Below, in pieces: positions 19,509 through 30,408 of a DNA stretch of 64,000 nt. Within the stretch, counting starts at the first letter, position 1. Every line of letters starts with the position of its first letter. The notes under the pieces were generated by a model, which was not told the origin of the DNA, ran no database searches, and worked only from the letters and a program-made list of their open reading frames with translations. The stretch spans positions 3,958,934 through 4,022,933 of the forward strand of contig NZ_CM001841.1 of the NCBI RefSeq assembly GCF_000365305.1. Direction: 5' to 3'. A program made the position numbers and the translations under genes. Source of the DNA: Dickeya dianthicola NCPPB 453. Lineage in GTDB: Bacteria > Pseudomonadota > Gammaproteobacteria > Enterobacterales > Enterobacteriaceae.

Positions 19509-20663
19509 ATGGCTAAACACCTTTTTACGTCCGAGTCGGTTTCCGAAGGACATCCTGATAAAATCGCTGACCAGATTTCCGACGCCGTCCTTGACGCGAT
19601 TCTGGAGCAGGACCCCAAAGCGCGAGTCGCCTGCGAAACTTACGTAAAAACCGGTATGGTGTTAGTTGGCGGCGAAATTACCACCAGCGCCTGGGTGGAT
19701 ATCGAAGAGATTACGCGCCGCACCGTCCGCGACATCGGCTACGTCAACTCCGAGATGGGCTTTGACGCCAACTCCTGCGCCGTACTGAGCGCAATCGGCA
19801 AACAGTCTCCGGACATCAACCAAGGTGTTGACCGTAAAGACCCGCTGGAGCAAGGCGCGGGCGACCAGGGCCTGATGTTCGGCTACGCCACCAACGAAAC
19901 CGACGTGCTGATGCCGGCGCCTATCACGTACGCGCACCGTCTGGTGCAGCGTCAGTCCGAAGTGCGTAAAAACGGCGCCCTGCCGTGGCTGCGCCCGGAC
20001 GCCAAGAGCCAGGTGACCTTCGCGTACGACGACGGCAAGATAGTCGGCATCGATGCAGTGGTGCTGTCAACCCAGCATTCGGAATCCATCGCGCAGAAAG
20101 ACCTGCAGGAAGCGGTAATGGAAGAGATCATCAAGCCGGTTCTGCCGTCTGAATGGCTCTCCGCCAACACCAAATACTTCATCAACCCGACCGGTCGTTT
20201 CGTGATCGGCGGCCCGATGGGCGACTGCGGCCTGACCGGTCGTAAAATCATCGTCGATACCTACGGCGGCGCAGCGCGTCACGGCGGCGGCGCATTCTCC
20301 GGCAAGGACCCGTCCAAAGTGGACCGTTCCGCCGCCTATGCCGCCCGTTATGTGGCGAAAAATATCGTGGCCGCCGGCCTGGCGGACCGCTGTGAAATTC
20401 AGGTGTCCTACGCTATCGGCGTAGCGGAACCGACTTCCATCATGGTGGAAACCTTCGGCACCGGGAAAGTGTCCAGCGACCGTCTGGTCGATTTGGTCCG
20501 CCAGTTCTTCGATCTGCGCCCGTACGGCCTGATCCAGATGCTGGACCTGCTGCACCCATTCTACCAGCAAACTGCGGCTTACGGTCACTTCGGCCGGGCG
20601 GAATTCCCGTGGGAAAAAACCGACGTGGCAGAAAAACTGCGTGACGCCGCCGGCCTGAAATAA
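19509..20663 (+). CDS. metK: S-adenosylmethionine synthase
   Basis: Makes S-adenosylmethionine from methionine and ATP. The 384 residues match E. coli MetK. Family motifs [17 protein letters not shown], the hexapeptide-like [16 protein letters not shown] and [19 protein letters not shown] are intact. The ATG follows ATAAGGTAAAG, a good ribosome site. It is the first gene after the divergent speA region, with MetJ boxes at its promoter and its own terminator. Confidence 0.98.
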   Translation: MAKHLFTSESVSEGHPDKIADQISDAVLDAILEQDPKARVACETYVKTGMVLVGGEITTSAWVDIEEITRRTVRDIGYVNSEMGFDANSCAVLSAIGKQSPDINQGVDRKDPLEQGAGDQGLMFGYATNETDVLMPAPITYAHRLVQRQSEVRKNGALPWLRPDAKSQVTFAYDDGKIVGIDAVVLSTQHSESIAQKDLQEAVMEEIIKPVLPSEWLSANTKYFINPTGRFVIGGPMGDCGLTGRKIIVDTYGGAARHGGGAFSGKDPSKVDRSAAYAARYVAKNIVAAGLADRCEIQVSYAIGVAEPTSIMVETFGTGKVSSDRLVDLVRQFFDLRPYGLIQMLDLLHPFYQQTAAYGHFGRAEFPWEKTDVAEKLRDAAGLK

Positions 20664-20683
20664 TCGACCCGTGCTGTCATGCC

Positions 20684-20714
20684 AAACGGCGAAGCCTCTG
20701 CTTCGCCGTTTTTT
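20684..20714 (+). terminator. Intrinsic terminator of metK
   Basis: AAACGGCGAAGC and GCTTCGCCGTTT pair around a 4-nt loop, followed by TTTTA. It lies 20 nt after the metK stop. Confidence 0.93.
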
Positions 20715-20773
20715 ATTGTCGGGCCGCCGCGGGCGTTATTGCATCCGACTCGCCCAGACCGTAAGCTGCCAGC

Positions 20774-21286
20774 ATGAACACGCCACGACTTCCTATCGCC
20801 CTGCAGCAAGCGGTGATGCGCTGTTTGCGGGAAAAACTCCAGCAGGCCAATACCGCGTTGGGTTGTGAATACCCCGAACCCGTCGTCAACTATCTGCAAC
20901 GCGGCTCAACCGCCGGCAGCGCCTGGCTGAAAACCTGGGAAATCCGCCTTAATCCGGTATTGCTGCTGGAAAACCAGCAGGCATTTATTGATGAAGTCGT
21001 CCCGCACGAACTGGCGCATCTGCTGGTATACGCCCGTTTTGGCAAAGCCCCGCCGCATGGCCGGGAATGGCGCTGGATGATGGAAAGCGTGCTGAGCGTG
21101 CCCGCCCGCCGCACTCACCGGTTTGAGCTTGCCTCGGTGCAGGGCAAAACCTTCCCTTATCAGTGCGCCTGCCGTCGGCACAAACTCACCCTGCGCCGCC
21201 ACAACCGGGTCGTTCGGGGCGAATCGGAGTACCGTTGCCGGTCTTGCGGCGAACGGTTACGCGCTCTCGTAACAAATTCTGTTTAA
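20774..21286 (+). CDS. sprT: SprT-family zinc metalloprotein
   Basis: A 170-residue SprT protein. The zinc-metallopeptidase helix reads [15 protein letters not shown] with the HExxH-type core HELAH and a third ligand likely in GREWRWMM. The C-terminal zinc ribbon has paired cysteines in YQCACRRH and [10 protein letters not shown]. The cellular role in bacteria is not settled; the eukaryotic relative Spartan cleaves DNA-protein crosslinks. The order metK-sprT-endA-rsmE-gshB is conserved. Confidence 0.93.
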   Translation: MNTPRLPIALQQAVMRCLREKLQQANTALGCEYPEPVVNYLQRGSTAGSAWLKTWEIRLNPVLLLENQQAFIDEVVPHELAHLLVYARFGKAPPHGREWRWMMESVLSVPARRTHRFELASVQGKTFPYQCACRRHKLTLRRHNRVVRGESEYRCRSCGERLRALVTNSV

Positions 21287-21385
21287 ACCAGAAATCCAGC
21301 GTTTCATGCTGCTTTTTTTGCGTTTGCCTGCATGGAGCGCTTCAGGTACGCTGCCCACTTTCAACCCTGCTGGTGATTCTGGAAT

Positions 21386-22084
21386 ATGCTTCGCAATTTT
21401 GTCATTTTCGCTGTGTTAGGCGCGGGCCTGACGACGCTGGCCGCCGCTGGTCAGGACATCAACAACTTTACGCAAGCCAAGGCCGCCGCCGCCAAAATCC
21501 ATCAGGATGCGCCCGGCTCCTTCTATTGCGGCTGTAAGATCAACTGGCAGGGCAAAAAAGGAACGCCGGACCTGGCGTCCTGCGGCTATCAGGTTCGTAA
21601 AGACGCTAACCGCGCCAGCCGCATCGAATGGGAGCATGTAGTGCCGGCGTGGCAATTCGGCCACCAGCGCCAGTGCTGGCAGGACGGCGGCCGCAAGAAC
21701 TGCACCAAAGACGATGTTTACCGCCAGATGGAAACCGATCTACACAACCTGCAACCGTCGATTGGTGAAGTGAACGGCGATCGCGGCAACTTTATGTACA
21801 GCCAGTGGAATGGCGGCGAGCATCAGTACGGCCAGTGCGAGATGAAGATCGATTTTAAAAACCAGTTGGCGGAGCCGCCCGAACGCGCCCGCGGCGCCAT
21901 CTCCCGTACCTACTTCTATATGCGCGACCGTTACAACCTGAACCTGTCCCGCCAGCAAACCCAGTTGTTTGACGCCTGGAACAAGCAGTATCCGGTCACC
22001 GCGTGGGAATGCACCCGCGAGAAACGCATCGCCGCCGTGCAGGGCAACCACAATCCGTATGTGCAACAGGCTTGCCAGCCCTGA
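21386..22084 (+). CDS. endA: Endonuclease I, periplasmic DNase
   Basis: Periplasmic non-specific double-strand DNase. Of the 232 residues the first 21 or so form a signal peptide ([20 protein letters not shown]). The mature part has the beta-beta-alpha metal active site: [11 protein letters not shown] with the catalytic His, and [19 protein letters not shown]. Several cysteines ([20 protein letters not shown]) suit a disulfide-bonded secreted enzyme. Confidence 0.96.
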   Translation: MLRNFVIFAVLGAGLTTLAAAGQDINNFTQAKAAAAKIHQDAPGSFYCGCKINWQGKKGTPDLASCGYQVRKDANRASRIEWEHVVPAWQFGHQRQCWQDGGRKNCTKDDVYRQMETDLHNLQPSIGEVNGDRGNFMYSQWNGGEHQYGQCEMKIDFKNQLAEPPERARGAISRTYFYMRDRYNLNLSRQQTQLFDAWNKQYPVTAWECTREKRIAAVQGNHNPYVQQACQP

Positions 22085-22211
22085 CGCCGCTCCCTACTAT
22101 AACGGCTTGTCTCTTATAATGATTGCCTGTCGTCACCGTCGCTGCACGGTGACTGACGTCCGCCGGGCCATTCGCCCCTTCGACTGACAACCACGTAAGG
22201 CCAGATTATTC

Positions 22212-22946
22212 ATGCGAATACCGCGCATTTTTCATCCCGATACGCTTGCCCCGCAGGGGGGCGAGACGGAGCTGAGCGAAGACGCCGCCAACCATGTGAG
22301 CCGGGTGCTCCGCATGAGCGCCGGGCAAGCGTTGCAACTGTTCGACGACAGCAATCAGGTATTTGACGCCGAGATTTTGCAGGCAGGGAAAAAAAGCGTG
22401 CGGGTCCGTTATGCCGCCGGGCACACCGAAGATCGGGAGTCGCCGTTGCACCTGCATCTGGGTCAGGTGATGTCGCGCGGCGAGAAAATGGAATTCACCA
22501 TCCAAAAATCCATCGAGCTGGGGGTGAATGTCATCACCCCGCTGCTCTCCGAACGCTGCGGCATCAAACTGGACGGTGAACGGCTGGAGAAGAAAATCGC
22601 TCAGTGGCAGAAAATCGCCATTGCCGCCTGCGAACAATGCGGCAGAAATCGCGTGCCGGAAATTCGCCCCGTCCAGGCGCTGGAAAGCTGGTGCGCGGAA
22701 TCGGACAATGGGTTAAAACTGAATCTGCATCCGCGGGCGGCGCAAAGCATCAACACGCTGCCGTTGCCGGTATCGCGCATCCGGCTGCTGATTGGCCCGG
22801 AAGGCGGGCTGTCGGCGGACGAAATCGCCATGACCGCAACTCGCGGTTTTACTGATATTCTGCTGGGGCCTCGCGTTCTGCGTACAGAAACCACCGCGCT
22901 CACCGCAATCACCGCGCTGCAGGTACGATTCGGCGATCTGGGATAA
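22212..22946 (+). CDS. rsmE: 16S rRNA (uracil-1498-N3)-methyltransferase
   Basis: Methylates N3 of U1498 in 16S rRNA using S-adenosylmethionine. The 244-residue protein opens with the PUA-like domain [12 protein letters not shown]. It ends in the SPOUT trefoil-knot, with [15 protein letters not shown] and [15 protein letters not shown] forming the cofactor pocket. A TATAAT hexamer at 22115-22120 could be part of a promoter, though no clear -35 is visible. It is 11 nt from gshB, so likely co-transcribed. Confidence 0.96.
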   Translation: MRIPRIFHPDTLAPQGGETELSEDAANHVSRVLRMSAGQALQLFDDSNQVFDAEILQAGKKSVRVRYAAGHTEDRESPLHLHLGQVMSRGEKMEFTIQKSIELGVNVITPLLSERCGIKLDGERLEKKIAQWQKIAIAACEQCGRNRVPEIRPVQALESWCAESDNGLKLNLHPRAAQSINTLPLPVSRIRLLIGPEGGLSADEIAMTATRGFTDILLGPRVLRTETTALTAITALQVRFGDLG

Positions 22947-22957
22947 AGGAGATAACA

Positions 22958-23911
22958 ATGATTAAACTCGGTATCGTGATGGACCCGATCTCGTCCATCA
23001 ATATCAAGAAAGACACCAGCTTTGCGATGTTGCAGGAAGCTCAGCGTCGCGGCTGGGAACTGCACTATATGGAAATGGGCGATCTCTACCTGCATGCGGG
23101 CGAGGCACGCGCCACGACCCGTACTCTGAGTGTTCAGTACGACTACAACGGCTGGCACGACTTCGGCGCAACGCAGGACATCGCCCTGCATGAACTGGAC
23201 GTAGTGCTGATGCGCAAAGACCCGCCGTTCGACACCGAATTCATCTACGCCACCTATATTCTGGAACGAGCGGAAGAAAAAGGGACGCTCATCGTCAATA
23301 AACCGCAGAGCCTGCGCGACTGCAACGAGAAACTGTTCACCGCCTGGTTCCCGCAACTGACGCCGGACACGTTGGTGACCCGTAACGCCGACCGGCTGCG
23401 CGCGTTCCATCAGCAGCACAGCGACGTGATCCTCAAACCGCTCGACGGCATGGGCGGCGCGTCGATTTTCCGCCTGAAACCGGAAGACGCCAACGTGTCG
23501 GTGATCATCGAAACCCTGACCGAACACGGCAGCCGTTACTGCATGGCGCAGAACTACCTGCCCGCCATCAAAGACGGCGATAAGCGCGTACTGGTGGTGG
23601 ACGGCGAGCCGGTGCCCTATTGTCTGGCCCGTATCCCGAAAAGCGGTGAAACCCGCGGCAATCTGGCGGCCGGCGGCCGCGGCGAAGCCCGCCCGCTCAG
23701 CGAAAGCGACTGGCAGATTGCCCGTACCGTCGCGCCGGTGCTGAAACAGAAGGGGCTGATCTTCGTTGGGCTGGATATCATTGGCGAGCGCCTGACCGAA
23801 ATCAACGTCACCAGCCCAACCTGCGTGCGTGAAATCGAAGCGGCTTATCCGGATGTCTCCATTACCGGTATGCTGATGGATGCCATTGAGCGCCGGTTGG
23901 CTCAGCGTTAA
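22958..23911 (+). CDS. gshB: Glutathione synthetase
   Basis: Joins gamma-glutamylcysteine and glycine with ATP in the second step of glutathione synthesis. The 317-residue ATP-grasp enzyme starts with MIKLGIVMDPISSINIKKD. It carries the ATP-binding KPLDGMGGASIFR and the loop GGRGEARPLSESD. The metal and substrate region FVGLDIIGERLTEINVTSPT is also present. The ATG follows AAGGAG. Confidence 0.98.
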   Translation: MIKLGIVMDPISSINIKKDTSFAMLQEAQRRGWELHYMEMGDLYLHAGEARATTRTLSVQYDYNGWHDFGATQDIALHELDVVLMRKDPPFDTEFIYATYILERAEEKGTLIVNKPQSLRDCNEKLFTAWFPQLTPDTLVTRNADRLRAFHQQHSDVILKPLDGMGGASIFRLKPEDANVSVIIETLTEHGSRYCMAQNYLPAIKDGDKRVLVVDGEPVPYCLARIPKSGETRGNLAAGGRGEARPLSESDWQIARTVAPVLKQKGLIFVGLDIIGERLTEINVTSPTCVREIEAAYPDVSITGMLMDAIERRLAQR

Positions 23912-24015
23912 CGATACACGGACCGTATCCCGGTCGGTGATGTAGCCCTGCCCGGTTCGCAGCCCGATGGCGAACCGGAAACATCCACTCCGACAGAGAA
24001 GCGATAATAAAGACG

Positions 24016-24579
24016 ATGAATTTACAGCACCATTTTCTGATTGCGATGCCCTCTATGCAGGACCCCGTGTTCCGGCGGACGGTGATTTACATCTGCGAGC
24101 ACAATGAGGACGGCGCCATGGGGCTTATCATCAACAAGCCAATGGAGCAGTTCACCGTCGAAAACATCCTCAAGAAACTGAAAATCGCCACCACCTCGCG
24201 GGATGCGACGATTCGTCTTGATAAACCGGTTTTTTCCGGCGGCCCGCTGGCGGACGATCGCGGCTTTATCCTGCATACGCCGTGTTCTGGCTTCGCGTCC
24301 AGCATCAGCATTTCCGACGAAACCATGATCACCACCTCAAAAGATGTGCTGGAAACCCTGGGGACGCCGGAGCAACCACACAATACGCTGGTGGCGTTGG
24401 GTTACTCCGCCTGGGAAAGCGGTCAGTTGGAAAATGAGCTGCTGGAAAACGCCTGGCTGACGGTGCAGGCGGACCACCATTTGCTGTTCCGCACCCCGAT
24501 TGCCGAGCGCTGGCGCGCCGCCGCCAAAAAGCTAGGCGTGGACATCCATAATATTGCCGCCGAAGCGGGGCACGCCTGA
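24016..24579 (+). CDS. yqgE: YqgE, UPF0301 family protein
   Basis: A 187-residue DUF179/UPF0301 protein of unknown function. Family-typical runs are [37 protein letters not shown] and [16 protein letters not shown]. It overlaps ruvX by one base (TGATG), showing translational coupling. A weak hairpin without a T run (23952-23978) separates it from gshB. Confidence 0.95.
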   Translation: MNLQHHFLIAMPSMQDPVFRRTVIYICEHNEDGAMGLIINKPMEQFTVENILKKLKIATTSRDATIRLDKPVFSGGPLADDRGFILHTPCSGFASSISISDETMITTSKDVLETLGTPEQPHNTLVALGYSAWESGQLENELLENAWLTVQADHHLLFRTPIAERWRAAAKKLGVDIHNIAAEAGHA

Positions 24580-25010
24580 TGGGGAGTCGTACTTTGCTGG
24601 CCTTCGACTTCGGCACCCGCAGCATTGGCGTCGCCATCGGTCAGGAGATCACCGGCACCGCCCGTCCGCTGACGTCGCTGAAAGCGCAGGACGGCGTGCC
24701 GGACTGGCAGAAAGTGGAAAAATTGCTCAACGAATGGCTGCCCGCACTGATTATCGTCGGCCTGCCGCTGAACATGGACGGCACCGAGCAACCGCTGACT
24801 GCCCGGGCGCGCAAATTCGCCCAGCGCCTGCACGGCCGTTTCGGCGTCAAGGTTGACCTGCACGACGAACGCCTCAGCACGGTAGAAGCACGAGCGGATC
24901 TGTTCGAGCGCGGCGGATTTCGGGCGCTGGACAAAGGCAGTGTAGACGCAGCCTCCGCCGTGATTATTCTGGAAAGCTGGTTCGAACAGCAACTCGCCCG
25001 GCCGCAGTAA
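24579..25010 (+). CDS. ruvX: RuvX (YqgF), Holliday-junction-resolvase-fold nuclease
   Basis: A 143-residue RNase H-like protein required for 5'-end processing of pre-16S rRNA. The first metal site is in [16 protein letters not shown], and the later acidic sites are in DERLSTVEA and [12 protein letters not shown]. The start overlaps the yqgE stop. After ruvX the order departs from E. coli, where yggR/pilT and yggS follow; here fbp comes next. Confidence 0.95.
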   Translation: MGSRTLLAFDFGTRSIGVAIGQEITGTARPLTSLKAQDGVPDWQKVEKLLNEWLPALIIVGLPLNMDGTEQPLTARARKFAQRLHGRFGVKVDLHDERLSTVEARADLFERGGFRALDKGSVDAASAVIILESWFEQQLARPQ

Positions 25011-25045
25011 ATCAAACGTATTTATTATCGACGCCATAAACGACT

Positions 25046-25067
25046 CAGGCCCGCATAAGCGGGCCTG
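25046..25067. terminator. Hairpin between convergent ruvX and fbp
   Basis: A 9-bp stem, CAGGCCCGC with GCGGGCCTG, surrounds ATAA. No strong T tract follows on either strand, so it is a weak bidirectional terminator candidate. Confidence 0.5.
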
Positions 25068-25088
25068 AATGAAACGGCTGGCGTGACT

Positions 25089-26093
25089 TTACGCGTCCGG
25101 ATAGTCGCGCAGGAACCCTTCCAGATCTTCTACCATCGACGTGTTGCCGACGAAGAACGGCGCACGCTGATGCAGTTTCTGCGGCTGAATGTCCAGAATA
25201 CGGTTTTTGCCATCGCTGGCCTTGCCGCCCGCCTGTTCCGCCAGGAACGCCATCGGGTTGCATTCGTACAGCAAACGCAGTTTCCCGTCCGGATAGCTGG
25301 CGGTGCTCGGATAGAGATAAATACCGCCCTTCAACAGGTTACGGTGGAAATCCGCCACCAGCGAACCGATATAACGGGTGGTGTACGGGCGCTGCGTCGC
25401 TTCATCCTGTTCCTGACAGTATTTGATGTACTTCTTCACACCCTGCGGGAATTTAATGTAGTTCCCTTCGTTGATGGAGTACATGCTGCCCTTCTCCGGG
25501 AAACGCACGCGTTCGTGAGACAGGCAGAACACGCCCAGCGACGGGTCATAAGTAAAGGCATGCACGCCATGACCGGTGGTGTACACCAGCATGGTGGAAG
25601 AGCCGTATACGATATAACCGGCGGCCACCTGCTTGTGACCGGGCTGGAGGAAATCCTCTTCGCGTACCGGCATGCCCAGCGGGGTGATGCGGCGGTAAAT
25701 AGAGAAAATGGTTCCGACAGAGACGTTGACGTCAATATTGGAAGAACCGTCCAACGGATCCATCAATACCACGTATTTGGCGTTTTCGGCGCGCTCACCG
25801 TCGAAGATAACGATCTCGTCTTCTTCTTCGGAAGCAATCCCTGCCACCTCGCCACGTGCTTTCAGCGCCGCTTTCAGCTTTTCATTGGCGTACAGATCGA
25901 GCTTCATCTGCACTTCGCCCTGAACGTTGGAAACGCCGCTGGTACCCAGAATATCCACCAGACCAGCTTTGTTGATGTCGCGGTGGATAATCTTCGCACC
26001 CAGTTTGATGGCCGACAGCAGTGCAGTCAGCTCACCAGTGGCGTGAGAGAAATCGTGCTGTTTTTCGACGATAAATTCGCCTAACGTTTTCAT
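25089..26093 (-). CDS. fbp: Fructose-1,6-bisphosphatase class I
   Basis: Gluconeogenic hydrolysis of fructose-1,6-bisphosphate. The 334 residues are close to the E. coli 332. The metal site [17 protein letters not shown] with the phosphatase DPLDG motif, and the substrate region [18 protein letters not shown], are present. The start gives [20 protein letters not shown]; upstream in-frame ATGs are not supported. It is divergent from mpl, as in E. coli. Confidence 0.97.
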   Translation of the reverse strand: MKTLGEFIVEKQHDFSHATGELTALLSAIKLGAKIIHRDINKAGLVDILGTSGVSNVQGEVQMKLDLYANEKLKAALKARGEVAGIASEEEDEIVIFDGERAENAKYVVLMDPLDGSSNIDVNVSVGTIFSIYRRITPLGMPVREEDFLQPGHKQVAAGYIVYGSSTMLVYTTGHGVHAFTYDPSLGVFCLSHERVRFPEKGSMYSINEGNYIKFPQGVKKYIKYCQEQDEATQRPYTTRYIGSLVADFHRNLLKGGIYLYPSTASYPDGKLRLLYECNPMAFLAEQAGGKASDGKNRILDIQPQKLHQRAPFFVGNTSMVEDLEGFLRDYPDA

Positions 26094-26263
26094 AACACTA
26101 TTCCAGAATCTACGAATGAAAAGCGGTTTCATTTTTCTACCGCCAGCGTTTGCGTCTGCAGTGTAGCCCAAAGAGAAAGCGAGTACCTAGCAAATCCATT
26201 TCTTATGGCGTATTCCAGGCGTTAGAATGGACGGCAGACTCTCTGAATATAGATGGAAAACGT

Positions 26264-27646
26264 ATGCGTATTCATATTTTAGGAATCTGTGGCACCTTCA
26301 TGGGAGGACTGGCGTTGCTGGCCCGATCACAAGGACATCAGGTAACCGGTTCGGATGCTAACGTCTATCCGCCAATGAGTACCTTACTGGAAGAACAAGG
26401 GATTACCTTGACTCCGGGATACGACCCCGCACAGTTGGATCCGGCTCCGGATCTGGTCGTCATTGGCAATGCCATGACCCGAGGCAATCCTTGCGTTGAG
26501 GCGGTGCTGGAACAAAATATCCCTTATATGTCCGGTCCGCAATGGCTTCATGATCACGTGCTGCGCGAACGTTGGGTTATCGCCGTCGCCGGTACCCACG
26601 GCAAAACCACCACCGCCGGTATGGTGACCTGGATTCTGGAAGACTGCGGCTATCAGCCAGGATTCGTCATTGGCGGCGTGCCGGGCAACTTCAGCGTCTC
26701 CGCCCGTCTGGGCGAAAGCCCGTTCTTCGTGGTGGAAGCGGACGAATATGACTGCGCCTTCTTCGACAAGCGTTCCAAGTTCGTTCACTACAGCCCGCGC
26801 ACGCTAATTCTGAATAATCTGGAATTTGACCACGCGGATATCTTCGACGACCTCAAGGCCATCCAGAAACAGTTCCACCACTTGGTGCGCCTGGTGCCGG
26901 GCAAGGGCCGCATCATCGTTCCGTCTCACGACCTGCATTTGAAACAGGTGATGGGCATGGGATGCTGGAGCGAACAGGAACTGGTGGGTGAAGAAGGCAT
27001 CTGGAAGGCGAAAAAGGTCACCACCGACGCCAGCGTGTTTCAGGTATACCTCAACGACCTACTGGTCGGGGAAGTCACCTGGAATCTGGTGGGCGAGCAC
27101 AACATGCATAACGGCCTGATGGCGATCGCCGCGGCACGTCATGTCGGCGTCCCGCCGGCGGAAGCCTGTCGCGCGTTGGGCGGTTTCATTAACGCCCGCC
27201 GCCGGCTGGAACTGCGCGGCACCGCGTACCGCGTGTCGGTCTATGACGATTTCGCCCATCATCCGACCGCGATCCTCGCCACGCTGGCCGCCCTACGCAG
27301 CAAAGTGGGAGGCACCGCACGGATCCTCGCCGTGCTGGAGCCTCGTTCCAACACGATGAAAATGGGCCATTGCAAAAACGAGTTAGCACCGGCGTTAGGC
27401 CGCGCTGACGGTGTTTTCCTGTTCCAACCCCAGCATATTCCCTGGCAGGTGGCTGAAGTGGCTGACGCCTGCGTTCAGCCGGCCTACTGGAGCGCGGACA
27501 TCGACACGCTGGTAGAGATGATCAGCAAAACCGCGCAACCGGGCGATCATATTCTGGTAATGAGCAACGGCAGCTTCGGCAATATTCACAACAAACTACT
27601 GGATGCGCTGAACGCCAAAGCACAGGCGACGAACCACGAAGACTGA
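26264..27646 (+). CDS. mpl: UDP-N-acetylmuramate:L-alanyl-gamma-D-glutamyl-meso-diaminopimelate ligase
   Basis: Recycles the murein tripeptide by attaching it directly to UDP-MurNAc. The 460-residue Mur ligase has a Rossmann start MRIHILGICGTFMGGLALLA, the ATP loop AVAGTHGKTTTAGMV and the central VVEADEYDCAFFDKRSKF. The C-terminal domain includes VYDDFAHHPTAI and LEPRSNTMKMG. The start was set at this ATG on family match, although the frame is open 38 codons further upstream. The promoter is shared with fbp across 26094-26263. Confidence 0.97.
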   Translation: MRIHILGICGTFMGGLALLARSQGHQVTGSDANVYPPMSTLLEEQGITLTPGYDPAQLDPAPDLVVIGNAMTRGNPCVEAVLEQNIPYMSGPQWLHDHVLRERWVIAVAGTHGKTTTAGMVTWILEDCGYQPGFVIGGVPGNFSVSARLGESPFFVVEADEYDCAFFDKRSKFVHYSPRTLILNNLEFDHADIFDDLKAIQKQFHHLVRLVPGKGRIIVPSHDLHLKQVMGMGCWSEQELVGEEGIWKAKKVTTDASVFQVYLNDLLVGEVTWNLVGEHNMHNGLMAIAAARHVGVPPAEACRALGGFINARRRLELRGTAYRVSVYDDFAHHPTAILATLAALRSKVGGTARILAVLEPRSNTMKMGHCKNELAPALGRADGVFLFQPQHIPWQVAEVADACVQPAYWSADIDTLVEMISKTAQPGDHILVMSNGSFGNIHNKLLDALNAKAQATNHED

Positions 27647-27703
27647 CGGGTTATCACAGGCTGCGTACATCGCCGGCAACAGGTTCGCCGGCAAGCAGAT
27701 AGC

Positions 27704-27731
27704 AAAAAGGACGGGTAAGCCCGTCCTTTTT
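27704..27731. terminator. Bidirectional terminator between mpl and purA
   Basis: A perfect 12-bp stem, AAAAAGGACGGG with CCCGTCCTTTTT, surrounds TAAG. It has A and T arms on both sides, so it can end transcription from both convergent genes. Confidence 0.93.
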
Positions 27732-27750
27732 CATGCAGCCACCATCGTGA

Positions 27751-29082
<1,332 letters not shown>

Positions 29083-29114
29083 CTAGCATCTCACCTTTCG
29101 GCTTTCAGTACTTT

Positions 29115-29130
29115 TAGCACACGTTTGCGC
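29115..29130 (-). promoter_or_regulatory. PurR-like operator upstream of purA
   Basis: On the minus strand GCGCAAACGTGTGCTA matches the PurR consensus ACGCAAACGTTTGCGT at 12 of 16 positions, including the central CGCAAACGT. It lies in the 99-bp gap between yjeT and purA. E. coli purA is PurR-repressed, so the site is plausible. Confidence 0.6.
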
Positions 29131-29148
29131 ACATTTTTAGCGGAAGTT

Positions 29149-29349
29149 TCAGCCGCCAGCCCGGCTACGCAACATGTAGTAGATCACACAGCCGGCGACC
29201 ACAATACCCCCGCCAAACCGACGCAAAATATTATCGGGCAGCCGTGCCATAGTCAGGATCATCCGCCGCCAGATACGTGGAAACAGTAACGGCCCCAACC
29301 CTTCCATAATTAGCACCAACCCCAGCGCCAGCCAGATGCTCACATTCAT
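29149..29349 (-). CDS. yjeT: YjeT, DUF2065 small membrane protein
   Basis: A 66-residue inner-membrane protein of unknown function with two hydrophobic helices: about residues 3-23 (IWLALGLVLIMEGLGPLLF) and 47-60 (GGIVVAGCVIYYML). The sequence and its place between hflC and purA match E. coli YjeT. It is separated from hflC by a terminator. Confidence 0.92.
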   Translation of the reverse strand: MNVSIWLALGLVLIMEGLGPLLFPRIWRRMILTMARLPDNILRRFGGGIVVAGCVIYYMLRSRAGG

Positions 29350-29363
29350 AAAAAACTCCAGAC

Positions 29364-29389
29364 AGAAAAAAGCCCGTAAACACGGGCTT
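29364..29389 (-). terminator. Intrinsic terminator after hflC
   Basis: AAGCCCGT and ACGGGCTT pair around a 4-nt loop. On the minus strand six T residues follow. It closes the hfq-hflX-hflK-hflC group. Confidence 0.9.
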
Positions 29390-29409
29390 GATAGTGGCGT
29401 TAAATAACC

Positions 29410-30405
29410 TTAACGAGTAGAGAGGCTTTTCTCGGGCGATTTCATATAGCGGAAGAAATCACTGTCGGGACTCAGCACCAGCACATCCTGATTGGTGCTG
29501 TTAAAGCTATTCTCATAAGCCCGCAGGCTACGGATGAAGCCATAAAAAGCCGGGTCCTGACTGAACGCACTGGCAAACAATTTAGCTGCATCAGCATCGC
29601 CTTCACCACGCATAATACGTCCCTGACGCTCGGCTTCCGCCAGCGTGCGGGTGACTTCATAGTCAGCCGCCGCCTTAATTTTCTCGGCCTGCTCCTGACC
29701 CTGAGAACGATGGCGGCGTGCGACCGCTTCACGCTCGGCACGCATACGCTGGTAGATAGCGTCCGATACTTCGGTTGGCAGGTTGATCTGCTTGATACGC
29801 ACATCGATAACCTCGATCCCAAGCGCCGCCATACTGTTGGGGTTAATCCGCTGCCCACCACTGGAAGTCTCGCGCTCCACGCGCGCCGCCGCCGAGGCAA
29901 TGGCGTTATCCGCTTCCGTAGTTTCGCCGGTACCGGCGTTCAGCGCTTCACGCACATCGGACATCAACTGGCCGCGGGAATCGGTCACGATGCCTTTCAC
30001 ATCCAGACGACCAATCTCGGAACGCAGACGGTCGCTGAACTTACGTTTCAGCAGGACTTCCGCCTGAGATACATCGCCGCCGCCGGTAGCAAGGTAATAA
30101 CGGCTGAAATCGCTGATACGCCATTTGATATAAGAGTCGACAATCAGGTCTTTCTGCTCTTTGGTAATGAAGCGATCGGCCTGGTTTTCCATAGTCTGAA
30201 TGCGGGCATCCAGCGTTTTTACCGACTCCAGGAACGGGATCTTCACATGCAGACCTGGCAAATACACCAGCGGTTTGTTTTCATTGTCGCGCAGGACTTT
30301 GCCAAAGCGCATCACGATGCCGCGCTGACCTTCCTGCACCACAAACAGCGAGGCATAGACCACCAGCAGTAACAGGACAAGAATAAAGAGGACTGACTTA
30401 CGCAT
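29410..30405 (-). CDS. hflC: HflC, SPFH-family regulator of FtsH protease
   Basis: Forms a large periplasm-facing HflK/HflC cage around FtsH that modulates membrane-protein degradation. The 331 residues have one N-terminal membrane helix (about 4-23) and an SPFH/band-7 domain (EGQRGIVMRFGKV onward). A long charged coiled-coil region follows, including EREAVARRHRSQGQEQAEKI. Its start is three bases after the hflK stop. Confidence 0.97.
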   Translation of the reverse strand: MRKSVLFILVLLLLVVYASLFVVQEGQRGIVMRFGKVLRDNENKPLVYLPGLHVKIPFLESVKTLDARIQTMENQADRFITKEQKDLIVDSYIKWRISDFSRYYLATGGGDVSQAEVLLKRKFSDRLRSEIGRLDVKGIVTDSRGQLMSDVREALNAGTGETTEADNAIASAAARVERETSSGGQRINPNSMAALGIEVIDVRIKQINLPTEVSDAIYQRMRAEREAVARRHRSQGQEQAEKIKAAADYEVTRTLAEAERQGRIMRGEGDADAAKLFASAFSQDPAFYGFIRSLRAYENSFNSTNQDVLVLSPDSDFFRYMKSPEKSLSTR

Positions 30406-30408
30406 TGA

